The notes: a model not told the origin generated them from the sequence alone. Shown: positions 10,256 to 22,930, counted from the stretch's first letter. The stretch is 64,000 nucleotides of DNA from Tetrapyrgos nigripes (GCA_013368315.1 JAACJM010000104.1:231153-295152); one strand, 5' to 3'. Made by a program: numbers and translations.

Positions 10256-13200
10256 GCTGGCAACAGCGACCACGAGCTAAGCGATGTGTCCTTCGCTCTG
10301 GAAACTTGACAGGGACCTCAGGGAGGGCTGTCTGCAGCTCTGGGTCGAGGTCCCGAGGCGAATGACACAGGAACGCCCGAGCAAGACGTGGGTGTCTGCT
10401 CACTGCTGGCAACAGCGACAGCGAGCCGAGCAATGTGTCATTCGCTCTGAAAACTTGACAGGGACTTCAGGGAGGGATGTCTGCAGCTCTGGGTCGAGGT
10501 CCCGAGGCGAATGACGCAGGAACGCCCGAGCAAGACGTGGGTGTCTGCTCACCGCTGGCAACAGCGACCGCGAGCCGAGCAATGTGTCATTCGCTCTGGA
10601 AACTTGACAGGGACCTCAGGGAGGGATGTCTGCAGCTCTGGGTCGAGGTCCCGAGGCGAATGACACAGGAACGCCCGAGCAAGACGTGGGTGTCTGCTCA
10701 CCGCTGGCAACAGCGACCGCGAGCCAAGCAGTGTGTCATTCGCTCTGGAAACTTGACAGGGACCTCAGGGAGGGATGTCTGCAGCTCTGGGTCGAGGTCC
10801 CGAGGTGAATGACACAGGAACGCCCGAGCAAGACGTGGGTGTCTGCTCACCGCTGGCAACAGCGACCGCGAGCCGAGCAATGTGTCATTCGCTCTGGAAA
10901 CTTGACAGGGACCTCAGGGAGGGCTGTCTGCAGCTCTGGGTCGAGGTCCCGAGGCGAATGACACAGGAACGCCCGAGCAAGACGTGGGTGTCTGCTCACC
11001 GCTGGCAACAGCGACCGCGAGCCGAGCAATGTGTCATTCGCTCTGGAAACTTGACAGGGACCTCAGGGAGGGCTGTCTGCAGCTCTGGGTCGAGGTCCCG
11101 AGGCGAATGACACAGGAACGCCCGAGCAAGACATGGGTGTCTGCTCACTGCTGGCAACAGCGACAGCGAGCCGAGCGATGTGTCATTCGCTCTGAAAACT
11201 TGACAGGGACTTCAGGGAGGGATGTCTGCAGCTCTGGGTCGAGGTCCCGAGGCGAATGACGCAGGAACGCCTGAGCAAGACGTGGGTGTCTGCTCACCGC
11301 TGGCAACAGCGACCGCGAGCCGAGCAATGTGTCATTCGCTCTGGAAACTTGACAGGGACCTCAAGGAGGGATGTCTGCAGCTCTGGGTCGAGGTCCTGAG
11401 GCGAATGACACAGGAACGCCCGAGCAAGACGTGGGTGTCGCTCACCGCTGGCAACAGCGACCGCGAGCCAAGCGATGTGTCATTCGCTCTGAAAACTTGA
11501 CAGGGACCTCAGGGAGGGCTGTCTGCAGCTCTGGGTCGAGGTTCCGAGGCCAATGACACAGGAACGCCCGAGCAAGACGTGGGTGTCTGCTCACCGCTGG
11601 CAACAGCGACCGCGAGCCGAGCAATGTGTCATTCGCTCTGGAAACTTGACAGGGACCTCAGGGAGGGCTGTCTGCAGCTCTGGGTCGAGGTCCCGAGGCG
11701 AATGACACAGGAACGCCCGAGCAAGACGTGGGTGTCTGCTCACCGCTGGCAACAGCGACCGCGAGCCAGGCAGTGTGTCATTCGCTCTGGAAACTTGACA
11801 GGGACCTCAGGGAGGGCTGTCTGCAGCTCTGGGTCGAGGTCCCGAGGCGAATGACACAGGAACGCCCGAGCAAGACGTGGGTGTCTGCTCACCGCTGGCA
11901 ACAGCGACCACGAGCCGAGCAATGTGTCATTCGCTCTGGAAACTTGACAGGGACCTCAGGGAGGGATGTCTGCAGCTCTGGGTCGAGGTCCCGAGGCGAA
12001 TGACACAGGAACGCCCGAGCAAGACGTGGGTGTCTGCTCACCGCTGGCAACAGCGACCGCGAGCTGAGCGATGTGTCATTCGCTCTGGAAACTTGACAGG
12101 GACCTCAGGGAGGGATGTCTGCAGCTCTGGGTCGAGGTCCCGAGGCGAATGACACAGGAACGCCCGAGCAAGACGTGGGTGTCTGCTCACCGCTGGCAAC
12201 AGCGACCGCGAGCCAAGCGATGTGTCATTCGCTCTGAAAACTTGACAGGGACCTCAGGGAGGGCTGTCTGCAGCTCTGGGTCGAGGTCCCGAGGCGAATG
12301 ACGCAGGAACGCCCGAGCAAGACGTGGGTGTCTGCTCACTGCTGGCAACAGCGACCGCGAGCCGAGCAATGTGTCATTCGCTCTGGAAACTTGACAGGGA
12401 CCTCAGGGAGGGCTGTCTGCAGCTCTGGGTCGAGGTCCCAAGGCGAATGACACAGGAACGCCCGAGCAAGACGTGGGTGTCTGCTCACCGCTGGCAACAG
12501 CGACCGCGAGCCAAGCGATGTGTCATTCGCTCTGAAAACTTGACAGGGACCTCAGGGAGGGCTGTCTGCAGCTCTGGGTCGAGGTTCCGAGGCGAATGAC
12601 ACAGGAACGCCCGAGCAAGACGTGGGTGTCTGCTCACCCCTGGCAACAGCGACCGCGAGCCGAGCAATGTGTCATTCGCTCTGGAAACTTGACAGGGACC
12701 TCAGGGAGGGCTGTCTGCAGCTCTGGGTCGAGGTCCCGAGGCGAATGACACAGGAACGCCCGAGCAAGACGTGGGTGTCTGCTCACCGCTGGCAACAGCG
12801 ACCGCGAGCCAGGCAGTGTGTCATTCGCTCTGGAAACTTGACAGGGACCTCAGGGAGGGATGTCTGCAGCTCTGGGTCGAGGTCCCGAGGCGAATGACAC
12901 AGGAACGCCCGAGCAAGACGTGGGTGTCTGCTCACCGCTGGCAACAGCGACCGCGAGCCAAGCAGTGTGTCATTCGCTCTGGAAACTTGACAGGGACCTC
13001 AGGGAGGGATGTCTGCAGCTCTGGGTCGAGGTCCCGAGGCGAATGACACAGGAACGCCCGAGCAAGACGTGGGTGTCTGCTCACCGCTGGCAACAGCGAC
13101 CGCGAGCCGAGCAATGTGTCATTCGCTCTGGAAACTTGACAGGGACCTCAGGGAGGGCTGTCTGCAGCTCTGGGTCGAGGTCCCGAGGCGAATGACACAG

Positions 13201-15722
13201 GAACGCCCGAGCAAGACGTGGGTGTCTGCTCACCGCTGGCAACAGCGACCGCGAGCCAGGCAGTGTGTCATTCGCTCTGGAAACTTGACAGGGACCTCAG
13301 GGAGGGCTGTCTGCAGCTCTGGGTCGAGGTTCCGAGGCGAATGACACAGGAACGCCCGAGCAAGACGTGGGTGTCTGCTCACCGCTGGCAACAGCGACCG
13401 CGAGCCAAGCAGTGTGTCATTCGCTCTGAAAACTTGACAGGGACCTCAGGGAGGGATCTCTGCAGCTCTGGGTCGAGGTCCCGAGGCGAATGACACAGGA
13501 ACGCCCGAGCAAGACGTGGGTGTCTGCTCACCGCTGGCAACAGCGACCGCGAGCCGAGCAATGTGTCATTCGCTCTGGAAACTTGACAGGGACCTCAGGG
13601 AGGGCTGTCTGCAGCTCCGGGTCGAGGTCCCGAGGCGAATGACACAGGAACGCCCGAGCAAGACGTGGGTGTCTGCTCACCGCTGGCAACAGCGACCGCG
13701 AGCCAGGCAGTGTGTCATTCGCTCTGGAAACTTGACAGGGACCTCAGGGAGGGCTGTCTGCAGCTCTGGGTCGAGGTCCCGAGGCGAATGACACAGGAAC
13801 GCCCGAGCAAGACGTGGGTGTCTGCTCACCGCTGGCAACAGCGACCGCGAGCCAAGCAGTGTGTCATTCGCTCTGGAAACTTGACAGGGACCTCAGGGAG
13901 GGATGTCTGCAGCTCTGGGTCGAGGTCCCGAGGCGAATGACACAGGAACGCCCGAGCAAGACGTGGGTGTCTGCTCACCGCTGGCAACAGCGACTGCGAG
14001 CCGAGCAATGTGTCATTCGCTCTGGAAACTTGACAGGGACCTCAGGGAGGGCTGTCTGCAGCTCTGGGTCGAGGTTCCGAGGCGAATGACACAGGAACGC
14101 CCGAGCAAGACGTGGGTGTCTGCTCACCGCTGGCAACAGCGACCGCGAGCCAGGCAGTGTGTCATTCGCTCTGGAAACTTGACAGGGACCTCAGGGAGGG
14201 CTGTCTGCAGCTCTGGGTCGAGGTTCCGAGGCGAATGACACAGGAACGCCCGAGCAAGACGTGGGTGTCTGCTCACCGCTGGCAACAGCGACCGCGAGCC
14301 AAGCAGTGTGTCATTCGCTCTGAAAACTTGACAGGGACCTCAGGGAGGGATCTCTGCAGCTCTGGGTCGAGGTCCCGAGGCGAATGACACAGGAACGCCC
14401 GAGCAAGACGTGGGTGTCTGCTCACCGCTGGCAACAGCGACCGCGAGCCGAGCAATGTGTCATTCGCTCTGGAAACTTGACAGGGACCTCAGGGAGGGCT
14501 GTCTGCAGCTCCGGGTCGAGGTCCCGAGGCGAATGACACAGGAACGCCCGAGCAAGACGTGGGTGTCTGCTCACCGCTGGCAACAGCGACCGCGAGCCAG
14601 GCAGTGTGTCATTCGCTCTGGAAACTTGACAGGGACCTCAGGGAGGGCTGTCTGCAGCTCTGGGTCGAGGTCCCGAGGCGAATGACACAGGAACGCCCGA
14701 GCAAGACGTGGGTGTCTGCTCACCGCTGGCAACAGCGACCGCGAGCCAAGCAGTGTGTCATTCGCTCTGGAAACTTGACAGGGACCTCAGGGAGGGATGT
14801 CTGCAGCTCTGGGTCGAGGTCCCGAGGCGAATGACACAGGAACGCCCGAGCAAGACGTGGGTGTCTGCTCACCGCTGGCAACAGCGACTGCGAGCCGAGC
14901 AATGTGTCATTCGCTCTGGAAACTTGACAGGGACCTCAGGGAGGGCTGTCTGCAGCTCTGGGTCGAGGTTCCGAGGCGAATGACACAGGAACGCCCGAGC
15001 AAGACGTGGGTGTCTGCTCACCGCTGGCAACAGCGACCGCGAGCCAGGCAGTGTGTCATTCGCTCTGGAAACTTGACAGGGACCTCAGGGAGGGCTGTCT
15101 GCAGCTCTGGGTCGAGGTTCCGAGGCGAATGACACAGGAACGCCCGAGCAAGACGTGGGTGTCTGCTCACCGCTGGCAACAGCGACCGCGAGCCAAGCAG
15201 TGTGTCATTCGCTCTGAAAACTTGACAGGGACCTCAGGGAGGGATCTCTGCAGCTCTGGGTCGAGGTCCCGAGGCGAATGACACAGGAACGCCCGAGCAA
15301 GACGTGGGTGTCTGCTCACCGCTGGCAACAGCGACCGCGAGCCGAGCAATGTGTCATTCGCTCTGGAAACTTGACAGGGACCTCAGGGAGGGCTGTCTGC
15401 AGCTCCGGGTCGAGGTCCCGAGGCGAATGACACAGGAACGCCCGAGCAAGACGTGGGTGTCTGCTCACCGCTGGCAACAGCGACCGCGAGCCAGGCAGTG
15501 TGTCATTCGCTCTGGAAACTTGACAGGGACCTCAGGGAGGGATGTCTGCAGCTCTGGGTCGAGGTCCCGAGGCGAATGACACAGGAACGCCCGAGCAAGA
15601 CGTGGGTGTCTGCTCACCGCTGGCAACAGCGACCGCGAGCCAAGCGATGTGTCATTCGCTCTGAAAACTTGACAGGGACCTCAGGGAGGGATGTCTGCAG
15701 CTCTGGGTCGAGTTTTCGAGGC
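10256..15722. repeat. 149-bp satellite, main right block, about 37 monomers
   Basis: The block is continuous 149-bp head-to-tail monomers of very high identity. They vary at a few diagnostic sites: GAGCCGAGCA / GAGCCAAGCA / GAGCCAGGCA, GGGCTGTCTG / GGGATGTCTG / GGGATCTCTG, GGTCCCGAGG / GGTTCCGAGG, and GAAAACTTG / GGAAACTTG. A one-base deletion occurs in the monomer near 11440. Open frames of 60-111 codons recur every 149 bp; 149 is not divisible by three, so they cannot be one gene. The satellite is non-coding and presumably heterochromatic. Confidence 0.96.
13100..15580. repeat. 894-bp higher-order repeat (6 x 149 bp), about 2.7 copies
   Basis: Diagnostic variants recur every 894 bases. GGGATCTCTGCAGC occurs near 13450, 14345 and 15240. 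CTCCGGGTCGAGG occurs near 13615, 14510 and 15405. CAGCGACTGCGAGCC occurs near 13990 and 14884. Within one period six distinguishable monomers keep a fixed order. Copies of the period are more alike than neighbouring monomers are, which defines a higher-order repeat. Confidence 0.9.
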
Positions 15723-16045
15723 GAGTGACACGCAGACGGCTGCGGGAGGCCCAAGGTCTGCTGGCCGCTGGGGCTCGCGACGGCGACAGCACGCCGAGCG
15801 CTGGGGGTCTGGCCCCGAAAAGCAGACGGGGACCTCGGGGGGCGGGGCGGGCACGTTTCCAGTGCAGGACCCGAAGGGCCGCGGCGAGAGACGAGGTGGC
15901 CAGACCCCAGACAGCGGTCGGGGCTCGGGACGGCGACGGCGAGCTCAGACGGCTGTCATTCGACGAGCGGGGGGCGGATCCGGAACGGGGGCGACGAGGG
16001 CTACGGGAGGGCGTGGGACGCAGGTCGAATGACAGAGGTCGGCCA
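15723..16045. repeat. GC-rich diverged satellite monomers at the array edge
   Basis: Two further monomer-length segments keep the satellite layout: GCGAGTGACACGCAGACGG, GCTCGCGACGGCGACAGC, GCAGACGGGGACCTCGGGG. They are strongly GC- and CpG-enriched relative to the consensus, opposite to the decay at 8.1-10.3 kb. They end near GGTCGAATGACAGAGGTCGG at 16040. Confidence 0.75.
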
Positions 16046-17200
16046 ACAGACCCTCTGTTGGGTAGAAAATATAGGTAGGTATTTGGAGGACCGTTGGAGA
16101 TCGTGACGGTGGAGGAGCTGAGAGGGAGGCCAAACGCAAGCAGATCGTAGCAGAGCTGGAGTAGAAGGCAATCCAAAAGTAAAAAGGCTTTTGAGCCTCA
16201 CCGGCGTAGTAACGGGAGCCTTGACGCGAGAGTCGGGGATGGCACCATTTGAAAGAGCGGTTATTAGTATCAAAATAGAATACTGAATGTCATTTCAGAC
16301 TCACCTGGGCTTGAAATCTGAGCAAATTACATGATACCACCTGGCGCGGGTCAGCTCACAGCGAGAACGGTAAGGAACAAAGACCCGGGAGCTTCATAAT
16401 CAAATTCTACGCCCTTTAAAATGGATGATGACGCCCGGACAGCGAGGACACCCAGCCAGAACAACGTACAAGTTGAGGTGAAGCTGATTTCGGGAAGACC
16501 GGTTGAAGGTAGTGGAGACGGTGTAGCAGAGAGAAAGAAGAGTCGAAAAACATGAAGAGCCTATAGTAGTATCAAAATAGAATACTGAACGGGACTTAGA
16601 GACTCACCTGCGCGTTAATCCAAATAGAATACTTAGTACCACGGAGCGCGGGTCGGCTCACAGCGAGAATGGCAAGAAATGGCGGGTGCGAGCCACATCG
16701 ATCATGGATCACGGCCCACCCATCACAACAAATCTCCTGATGAGAAGCTGGGCCGTCCCCATCCCCATTGCATTGACCCGTTGGCGCATCTGTTGGAATA
16801 ACTGGGAGAAAAGGCTATCAATAAAAACATATTAGTTAACCAACTGCGACGCACCTGAAACTCGACCCTAACCCGCATTATCCAGCTCAGACGGGCACAA
16901 TCAGCCCCCTACTCCGAACCGACCTACAACCGACCCGCTTACCTACAAATACTTGGTCAATGGCTTGGGGAAATGACTAAAGGGATATTAAGACTGGACT
17001 TGCGGGCATTTGAGGCGGGGGAGACTCGGAAGCACAGTTGGGTGCAAAGATGATGGCGGTTGAGAAAGAGGCGGTTCAGAAAGAGTTGGTGACGTGGCTG
17101 TCACATTTCCAGTGTAATTACAGAGGGGTTGGCGGACGACAGAATATGAGTGGAATGGGATAAGTCTGGGGTGGTTTAGAGTCGGTTTAACGAGTAGAAT
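16046..17200. other. No gene recognised; ~300-bp diverged duplication
   Basis: Two related segments near 16262-16372 and 16562-16675 share GTATCAAAATAGAATACTGA, then GACTCACCTG, then GCGCGGGTCRGCTCACAGCG. On the minus strand GACTCACCTG reads CAGGTGAGTC, a perfect splice-donor consensus, in both copies. I could not extend it into an open exon. Nothing else in the stretch is recognisable. Confidence 0.5.
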
Positions 17201-17935
17201 TCGAATATATATAAATCAAAGGGAACACACCTAGTATTCCAAAGTTATAGCCCATTCAAAAATCCCAAAACCGGAAAACAGCCTATATCGTATCCGGCCG
17301 GCGTCCGACGGCTTCGATTTCAACGCCATCATGTTTGGGGGGTTGAATAACCCCAGAATCGAGCCCAGGATGATCCAATTTGAACGAGAGGGTGAGGAAG
17401 AGTGAAGTTTGTAAGGGAGAGGAGGAGCGGGTACCGATATTCAGTCCGGAAGGGGTTGGGCGACTTCGAAACCATTACCATCAGATTCGGAGGGTTCAAT
17501 AACCATAGAATACAGTCCAGGATGAAGGAATTTGGGTTCTGGGTCGAGGAGGAGTGGAGGTGGTATGGGGGGAAGAGGGGGGATGGCGGGCAACGGAATA
17601 TCAATGGATTTGAGGAAGTCGGGGGCGCTATATGGTCGGTTTAATGAGACAAATACGACTATAAAAAAATCAGAGCGAACGGACCTCCCGTTCAAAAGTT
17701 ACACCCAATCTAAACACCCAAAAACCACAAAATGCGCCATATTGAATCCGGACGGGGTTGGGCAGCTTCAAAAGCATTACCATCGGATTCTGGGAGCTGA
17801 ATAACGTCAGAAACGAGTCTTGAATAAAGGATTTAGGCGGGAGGGTGAGTCGGAGTGGAGGTGGTATGGGGGAAAGAGGGGGAATGGCGGGTAACAGAAT
17901 ATCAATAGATTTCGGCAAGTCGTGGGTGTGGACTC
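17200..17935 (-). repeat. Dispersed repeat family R1, about 2.5 units
   Basis: Units read on the minus strand carry TAACTTTTGAACGGGAGGTC, then CACCTCCACTCC, then CCGAATCYGATGGTAATGG and TTTCGAAG. The same family lies in the opposite orientation at 19.0-20.5 and 23.0-24.0 kb. Each unit holds a dyad GAACG-N7-CGTTC. No coding function is apparent. Confidence 0.8.
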
Positions 17936-18200
17936 ACATCTGAGCATCTAAGACATTTATGGATCCGAGTGTACAAGACATCGGCACATCAACACGTCTA
18001 AGACTTCCATGGATCCGAGTGTACAAGACATCGGCACATCAACACGTCCAAGACGTCCACGCATCCGAGTGTCAAAGTGTCCAAGACACTTGCAAGAAAT
18101 TCCCCAAATCTTTTTAACAGCCATTGGTACATCCGAGCGTCCAAGACGTTCACACATCTGAGTGTCCAAGACACTTGCAAGAAATTCTTAGTACATTATT
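17936..18200. repeat. Array of GTC-N3-GAC dyads
   Basis: Short direct repeats place ATCCGAGTGT or ACACGTC next to CAAGAC every 30-60 bases. Perfect forms include AGTGTC-CAA-GACACT (18073 and 18163 regions). A segment near 18090 (TTCCCCAAATCTTTTTAACAG) recurs inverted near 21462, 28366 and 33080. Confidence 0.75.
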
Positions 18201-18985
18201 TTCTGTGTATGATCTCATATACACGTTGAACCATAGGGGCAGAGATTGCACACATGTACTGTGTTTGCGCAGCGTCCAGGACGCTAGCACTACCAGAGCT
18301 CTCATTAGGCACGTATTTCTTAGGCTTACTAGAGGTACGTAGCGTCCACAATGCTGCACAGCTGGTTCATACATGTCACTTGGATCACTCACACAGCGTC
18401 GCGGACGCTGTGCGAGTGGTTTGTGTACCATGAAGACATGTATATGCACTTGGATCACTTGTGTAGCGTCGTGGACGCTACGATGTGATACGAGTGGCAC
18501 AATGGCCATTGTGGCCCTCTCCCTTGGGCATTAGACACTATGTAGGCTAGCGTCCTGGACGTCCTGGATGCTACGGATGATATTTTGTAGTATGTAACAT
18601 GGTCCTATATATATATGTCGGATATTTGGGACACCGAATAGACAATGATATAGATATATAGGGTGATTCCATAGCGTCCCGGACGCTATGCACAGCGTTT
18701 GGAATACTTAGTGCTACAAGGCACATATGTACTCACACCGTAACCACTTAATAAGTCCCTTGCCTACCATCCAATGTCCAGAGCCATCCCATAGCGTCCA
18801 GGACGCTATGGTCATGCACATTCTAGTAGTCGGACACGCACAATAAGAGTAGAAAATGCGTGAACGACCAAGTCGTTCACTGTATAAACTACTCCGCCGT
18901 TCACACAGTATGTATGTACGCGCAACCAACGATTACATGATTCATGTTTCTTTCTTTGCAACCAGCATCACCTCCGCAAAACTTT
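18201..18985. other. Scattered AGCGTC-N3-GACGCT dyads in otherwise unique DNA
   Basis: Perfect dyads begin at 18271, 18395, 18465, 18673 and 18793, with spacers CAG, GCG, GTG, CCG and CAG. A decayed one lies near 18337 and a double one near 18550. The sequence between them is not repetitive within the window, and I see no gene. Confidence 0.75.
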
Positions 18986-18989
18986 CAGC

Positions 18990-20520
18990 TCACCAGCTAC
19001 CGCGTTATCCAGTGGGCAGCAGTCCCTGGATAATCACCAACTTCTATGTCTTTCACCCTCTGAATCGGGTCCGCTTTCTAGAGTTATTCAAATTCTGTCC
19101 TCCTCATCTAAAAGAAGTCAACTCCTGCTCAACATACCCTTGTCGAAATATCGTCGTCCTGGGCTCTATCCTATGGTTATTTTACCTTCCGAAGATGATG
19201 GGAAGGTTTTCGAAGCCGTTGGGAGTCATCTGGATCCGTTATTGCCTATGTTCGCTTTTTTGAGATGTTGGATGTGCTATACCGGGGGAACGCAAGGTGC
19301 GTTTGCGATTCTGATTATATATTCTGATTCTACTCATAAAATCGATTCCATAGCACTCCCGATTGGTCTCATTGCATCAAGATTTCGTGTTCCGCCATCC
19401 CCTGCCCTTCTCCCCCACTACATACACAACTCCTCGCCCTTCCGCCCATATTCCGTCATCCCGGATGCGATTCTAGGGTTTTACAGCACTCTGAATCCAA
19501 TGGTCAATATTTCGAAGCCTCCAAATCTCTGTCGGATGAGATATCGCTAATTTTCGCGTTTGGTCAGGTTTGAAATGCTTATAACTTTGGAACGGGAGGT
19601 GCGTTCACCTTGGTTTTTTAATACTCGTATTCTACTCATTGAATAGATACCATAGCACCCCTCACTTGTTCCGATCCAACAGTATTCCGCCAGTCGCCAT
19701 TCCCTCTCTTCCCCGCTTACCACCTCCACTCCTCCCCATCCCCCTGTCCAAATTTCTTCTTCTAAGACTCCATTCCAGGGTTCTTCGACATGAACAACCT
19801 GATGGTGGTGTTTTCAAAGCGTCCGGAAGTCGTCCGCATTCCATATGCCTACCTTGTCCTCCTCCCCCTCGAGAACTCAAGATCTCTTCGCATTCTACCC
19901 CAATTTCTTTTGTCCCGGGCTCATTTCTGGGGTTATTCAACCCGCTGAATCCAATGGTCAAGGTTTCGAAGCCTCCGGATCTCTGTCGGATGAGATATCG
20001 CGAATTTTCGCGTTTGGTCAGGTTTGAAATGCTTATAACTTTGGAACGGGAGGTGCGTTCACCTTGATTTTTAATATTCGTATTCTAATCATTTAATAGA
20101 CACCATAGCACCCCTCACTTCTCCCAATCCAACAGTATTCCGCCAGCCGCCATTCCCTCTCTTCCCCGGTTACCACCTCCACTCCTCCCCGTCCCCCTGT
20201 CCAAATTTCTTCTTTTAAGACCCCATTCCAGAGTTTTTCGGCACTAACAACTTGATGGTGGTGTTTCTGAAGCGTCCGGAAGTCGTCCGCTGCCTACCTT
20301 GTCCTTCTCCCCCCTTGAGAACTCAAGATCTCTTCGCATTCTACCCCGATTCTCTTCGTCCCGGGTTCATTTCTGGGGTTATTCAACCCGCTGAATCCAA
20401 TGGTCAAGGTTTCGAAGCCTCCGGATTTCTGTCGGATGAGATATTGCCAACTCTCGCGTTTTTTGATTATTCAATGGGCCATAACTTTTTAACCCAATGC
20501 CCGTTCCGTTTTTAATTTAC
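18990..20520 (+). repeat. Dispersed repeat family R1, about 3.5 units
   Basis: Tandem-like units of roughly 450 bp contain ATAACTTTGGAACGGGAGGT (near 19578 and 20032), CACCTCCACTCCTCCC, and ATCCAATGGTCAAKRTTTCG. They are in the opposite orientation to the block at 17.2-17.9 kb. Frames of up to 142 codons run through but share no conserved reading frame between units. Confidence 0.8.
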
Positions 20521-20734
20521 ATATACACATTCTATTTCCAAAATGGACTCCATAGCACCCCCTACCAGTCCTATTTCATGTATATTTCTCCTCCTATCCT
20601 TATTACATCCAATTCCTACTAAGTAATATGTTACTATGTATGTATGTACAATTCTGCAAAAACACTTGAAGAGCATAGTCAGATTTCAGCTAAGTATTCT
20701 GGTATTTGTTTTCGTCAGTAGAGGCAAGCAATTG

Positions 20735-20945
20735 CGGTGATCATGTTTCTAGTGTGGGTGTAATGATACGAGTATAGTATCATCCTTCTATAGTACATAA
20801 TCACTCCCATCTCATAGCGTCTCGGACGCTGCGAACGCGATCACGTTTCTAGTGTGGGTGTAATGATACGAGTATAGTATCATCTTTCTACAGTACATAA
20901 TCACCCCCATCTCATAGCGTCTCGGACGCTGCGAACGCTGTGCAC
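20735..20945. repeat. ~100-bp direct repeat pair with AGCGTC-TCG-GACGCT
   Basis: Two adjacent copies of about 100 bp start GTGATCATGTTTCTAGTG (the first at TGATCATG) and end with CATAGCGTCTCGGACGCTGC near 20830 and 20930. A third partial copy of the head lies near 21390. Confidence 0.85.
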
Positions 20946-21730
20946 AGCATCTGACTCTGGAATACATCACATATTTACTTAATATGGAAGCCTAGGCTGT
21001 ATGGGGGATATACAGCCCATGTCATACACATATGGTACATAGATAGATAGTGTACGCAGAGTGTCCAGGACGCTAGCGCACAAGGACAGAGTGGATATGT
21101 ACTTAGAAACTTTTTTCTTTCCGCATGTGTAGTGTTCGCAGAGCGTCCAAGACGCTAGGGTGTAACGACCGAGTGGTTGCAATATGTCAGAATATCTCCT
21201 GAAATCGTCATTCTTTTCATGTACGTCCTGATCTAGTATATAAGTACTCTTTTCCGAAACCAATTATTGCCGGTATTCAAATGTGGGTTTTCTGGGCTAG
21301 GTTTCGAGATATATTCTGACATTTATCTTCCTCAGAGGAAGCAAATAGTTGGATGGGCTGTGATTGTAGTTGTGCAAGGGAATTTGCAGTGGTGATCATG
21401 TTTCTAGTGGTGTGGCGGGATACGAGGGGTAACAGTGTGTCTGGTAAATTTGGTCAATTGGCTGTTAAAAATATTTGGGGAATTTCGGAGAAGGATTTCA
21501 CGGCTTGGTCGACAAGACCTAGAGCAAACTTGTTCTTTTCATGGTCCTTTGGGTGCTGTGGTAGTGACTGTTGTTGTGTTGTCGCAAGATGGATATGGAG
21601 AAGCGACGGCAGCAGTGGGAGTTAGGAGATAAGTATTGGGAGATGGAGACATAGACTAGACAATAGGATATTGGTAGAGGAGAAGATGGTTTGAAGAAAG
21701 TGGTTCCCTGTTCTCATGCTACACCCAGCA
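20946..21730. other. No gene recognised; single dyads
   Basis: Dyads occur near 21061 (one arm altered) and 21142 (perfect, spacer CAA). A copy of the TGTTAAAAATATTTGGGGAA motif lies near 21462. I see no supported exon chain. Confidence 0.5.
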
Positions 21731-22930
21731 CTCCCGCAGCGTCCAGGACGCTAAGGCTCTGACTGACACATATTTCTCACGCTACAAGCACTGATGGGAT
21801 CAAGCAGCGTCCAAGACGCTATGCACAAGGTCCCAAATCCACAACGTCAAATGACATATGTAACTCTCACTCACTGTACCCTCAACGCACCCAGTTGTGT
21901 CCAGAACCATCTCTCAGTGGCTGTCCACGACAGAAATCTCAGTCGCGGACAGCCAACAAACACTCGCGCAGCGTCCAGGACGCTAAGGCTCTGAGTGACA
22001 CATATTTCTCACGCTACAAGCACTCATGGGATCAACCAGCGTCCAAGACGCTATGCACAAGGTTCCAAATCCACAACGTCAAATGACATATGTAACTCTC
22101 ACTCACTGTACCCTCAAAGCACCCAGTTGTGTCCAGAACCATCTCTCAGTGGCTGTCCGCGACAGAAATCTCAGTCGCGGACAGCCAACAAACACTCGCG
22201 CAGCGTCCAGGACGCTAAGGCTCTGAGTGACACATATTTCTCACGCTACAAGCACTCATGGGATCAACCAGCGTCCAAGACGCTATGCACAAGGTTCCAA
22301 ATCCACAACGTCAAATGACATATGTAACTCTCACTCACTGTACCCTCAACGCACCCAGTTGTGTCCAGAACCATCTCTCAGTGGCTGTCCGCGACAGAAA
22401 TCTCAGTCGCGGACAGCCAACAAACACTCGCGCAGCGTCCAGGACGCTAAGGCTCTGACTGACACATATTTCTCACGCTACAAGCACTCATGGGATCGAG
22501 CAGCGTCCAAGACGCTATGCACAAGGTCCCAAATCCACAACATCAAATGACATATGTAACTCTCACTCACTGTACCCTCAATGCACCCAGTTGTGTCCAG
22601 AACCATCTCTCAGTGGCTGTCCGCGACAGAAATCTCAGTCGCGGACAGCCAACAAACACTCGCGCAGCGTCCAGGACGCTAAGGCTCTGACTGACACATA
22701 TTTCTCACGCTACAAGCACTCATGGGATTGAGCAGCGTCCAAGACGCTATGCACAATGTCCCAAATCCACAATGTCAAATGACATATGTAACTCTCACTC
22801 ACTGTACCCTCAACGCACCCAGTTGTGTCCAGAACCATCTCTCAGTGGCTGTCCGCGACAGAAATCTCAGTCGCAGACAGCCACAGGTTTTCCACGGTAC
22901 AACAAACACTCGCGCAGCGTCCAGGACGCT
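21731..22930. repeat. 232-bp tandem repeat, about 5 copies, with three dyads per unit
   Basis: The dyad AGCGTCCAGGACGCT starts at 21738, 21970, 22202, 22434 and 22666, an exact 232-bp period. Each unit carries two AGCGTC-N3-GACGCT dyads (spacers CAG and CAA, 68 bp apart). It also has a 13-bp inverted repeat, GGCTGTCCGCGAC ... GTCGCGGACAGCC, separated by 10 nt. The last copy is lengthened by an insertion near 22885. Open frames of 66 or 107 codons recur with the period and are artefacts. Confidence 0.95.

Noticed and set aside
6450..15722. Dozens of 60-111-codon open frames on both strands recurring through the satellite
   Set aside because: They recur every 149 bp, a length not divisible by three, overlap each other on both strands and have no splice or start context. 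They are by-products of the repeat.
5056..15722. CRISPR-like reading of regularly spaced repeats
   Set aside because: The units are head-to-tail without unique spacers, the DNA is eukaryotic and no cas gene is present.
15652..16176. 174-codon minus-strand frame over the satellite edge
   Set aside because: It covers the GC-rich diverged monomers, where high GC lowers stop frequency; Pro/Arg/Ser-rich composition is as expected from that.
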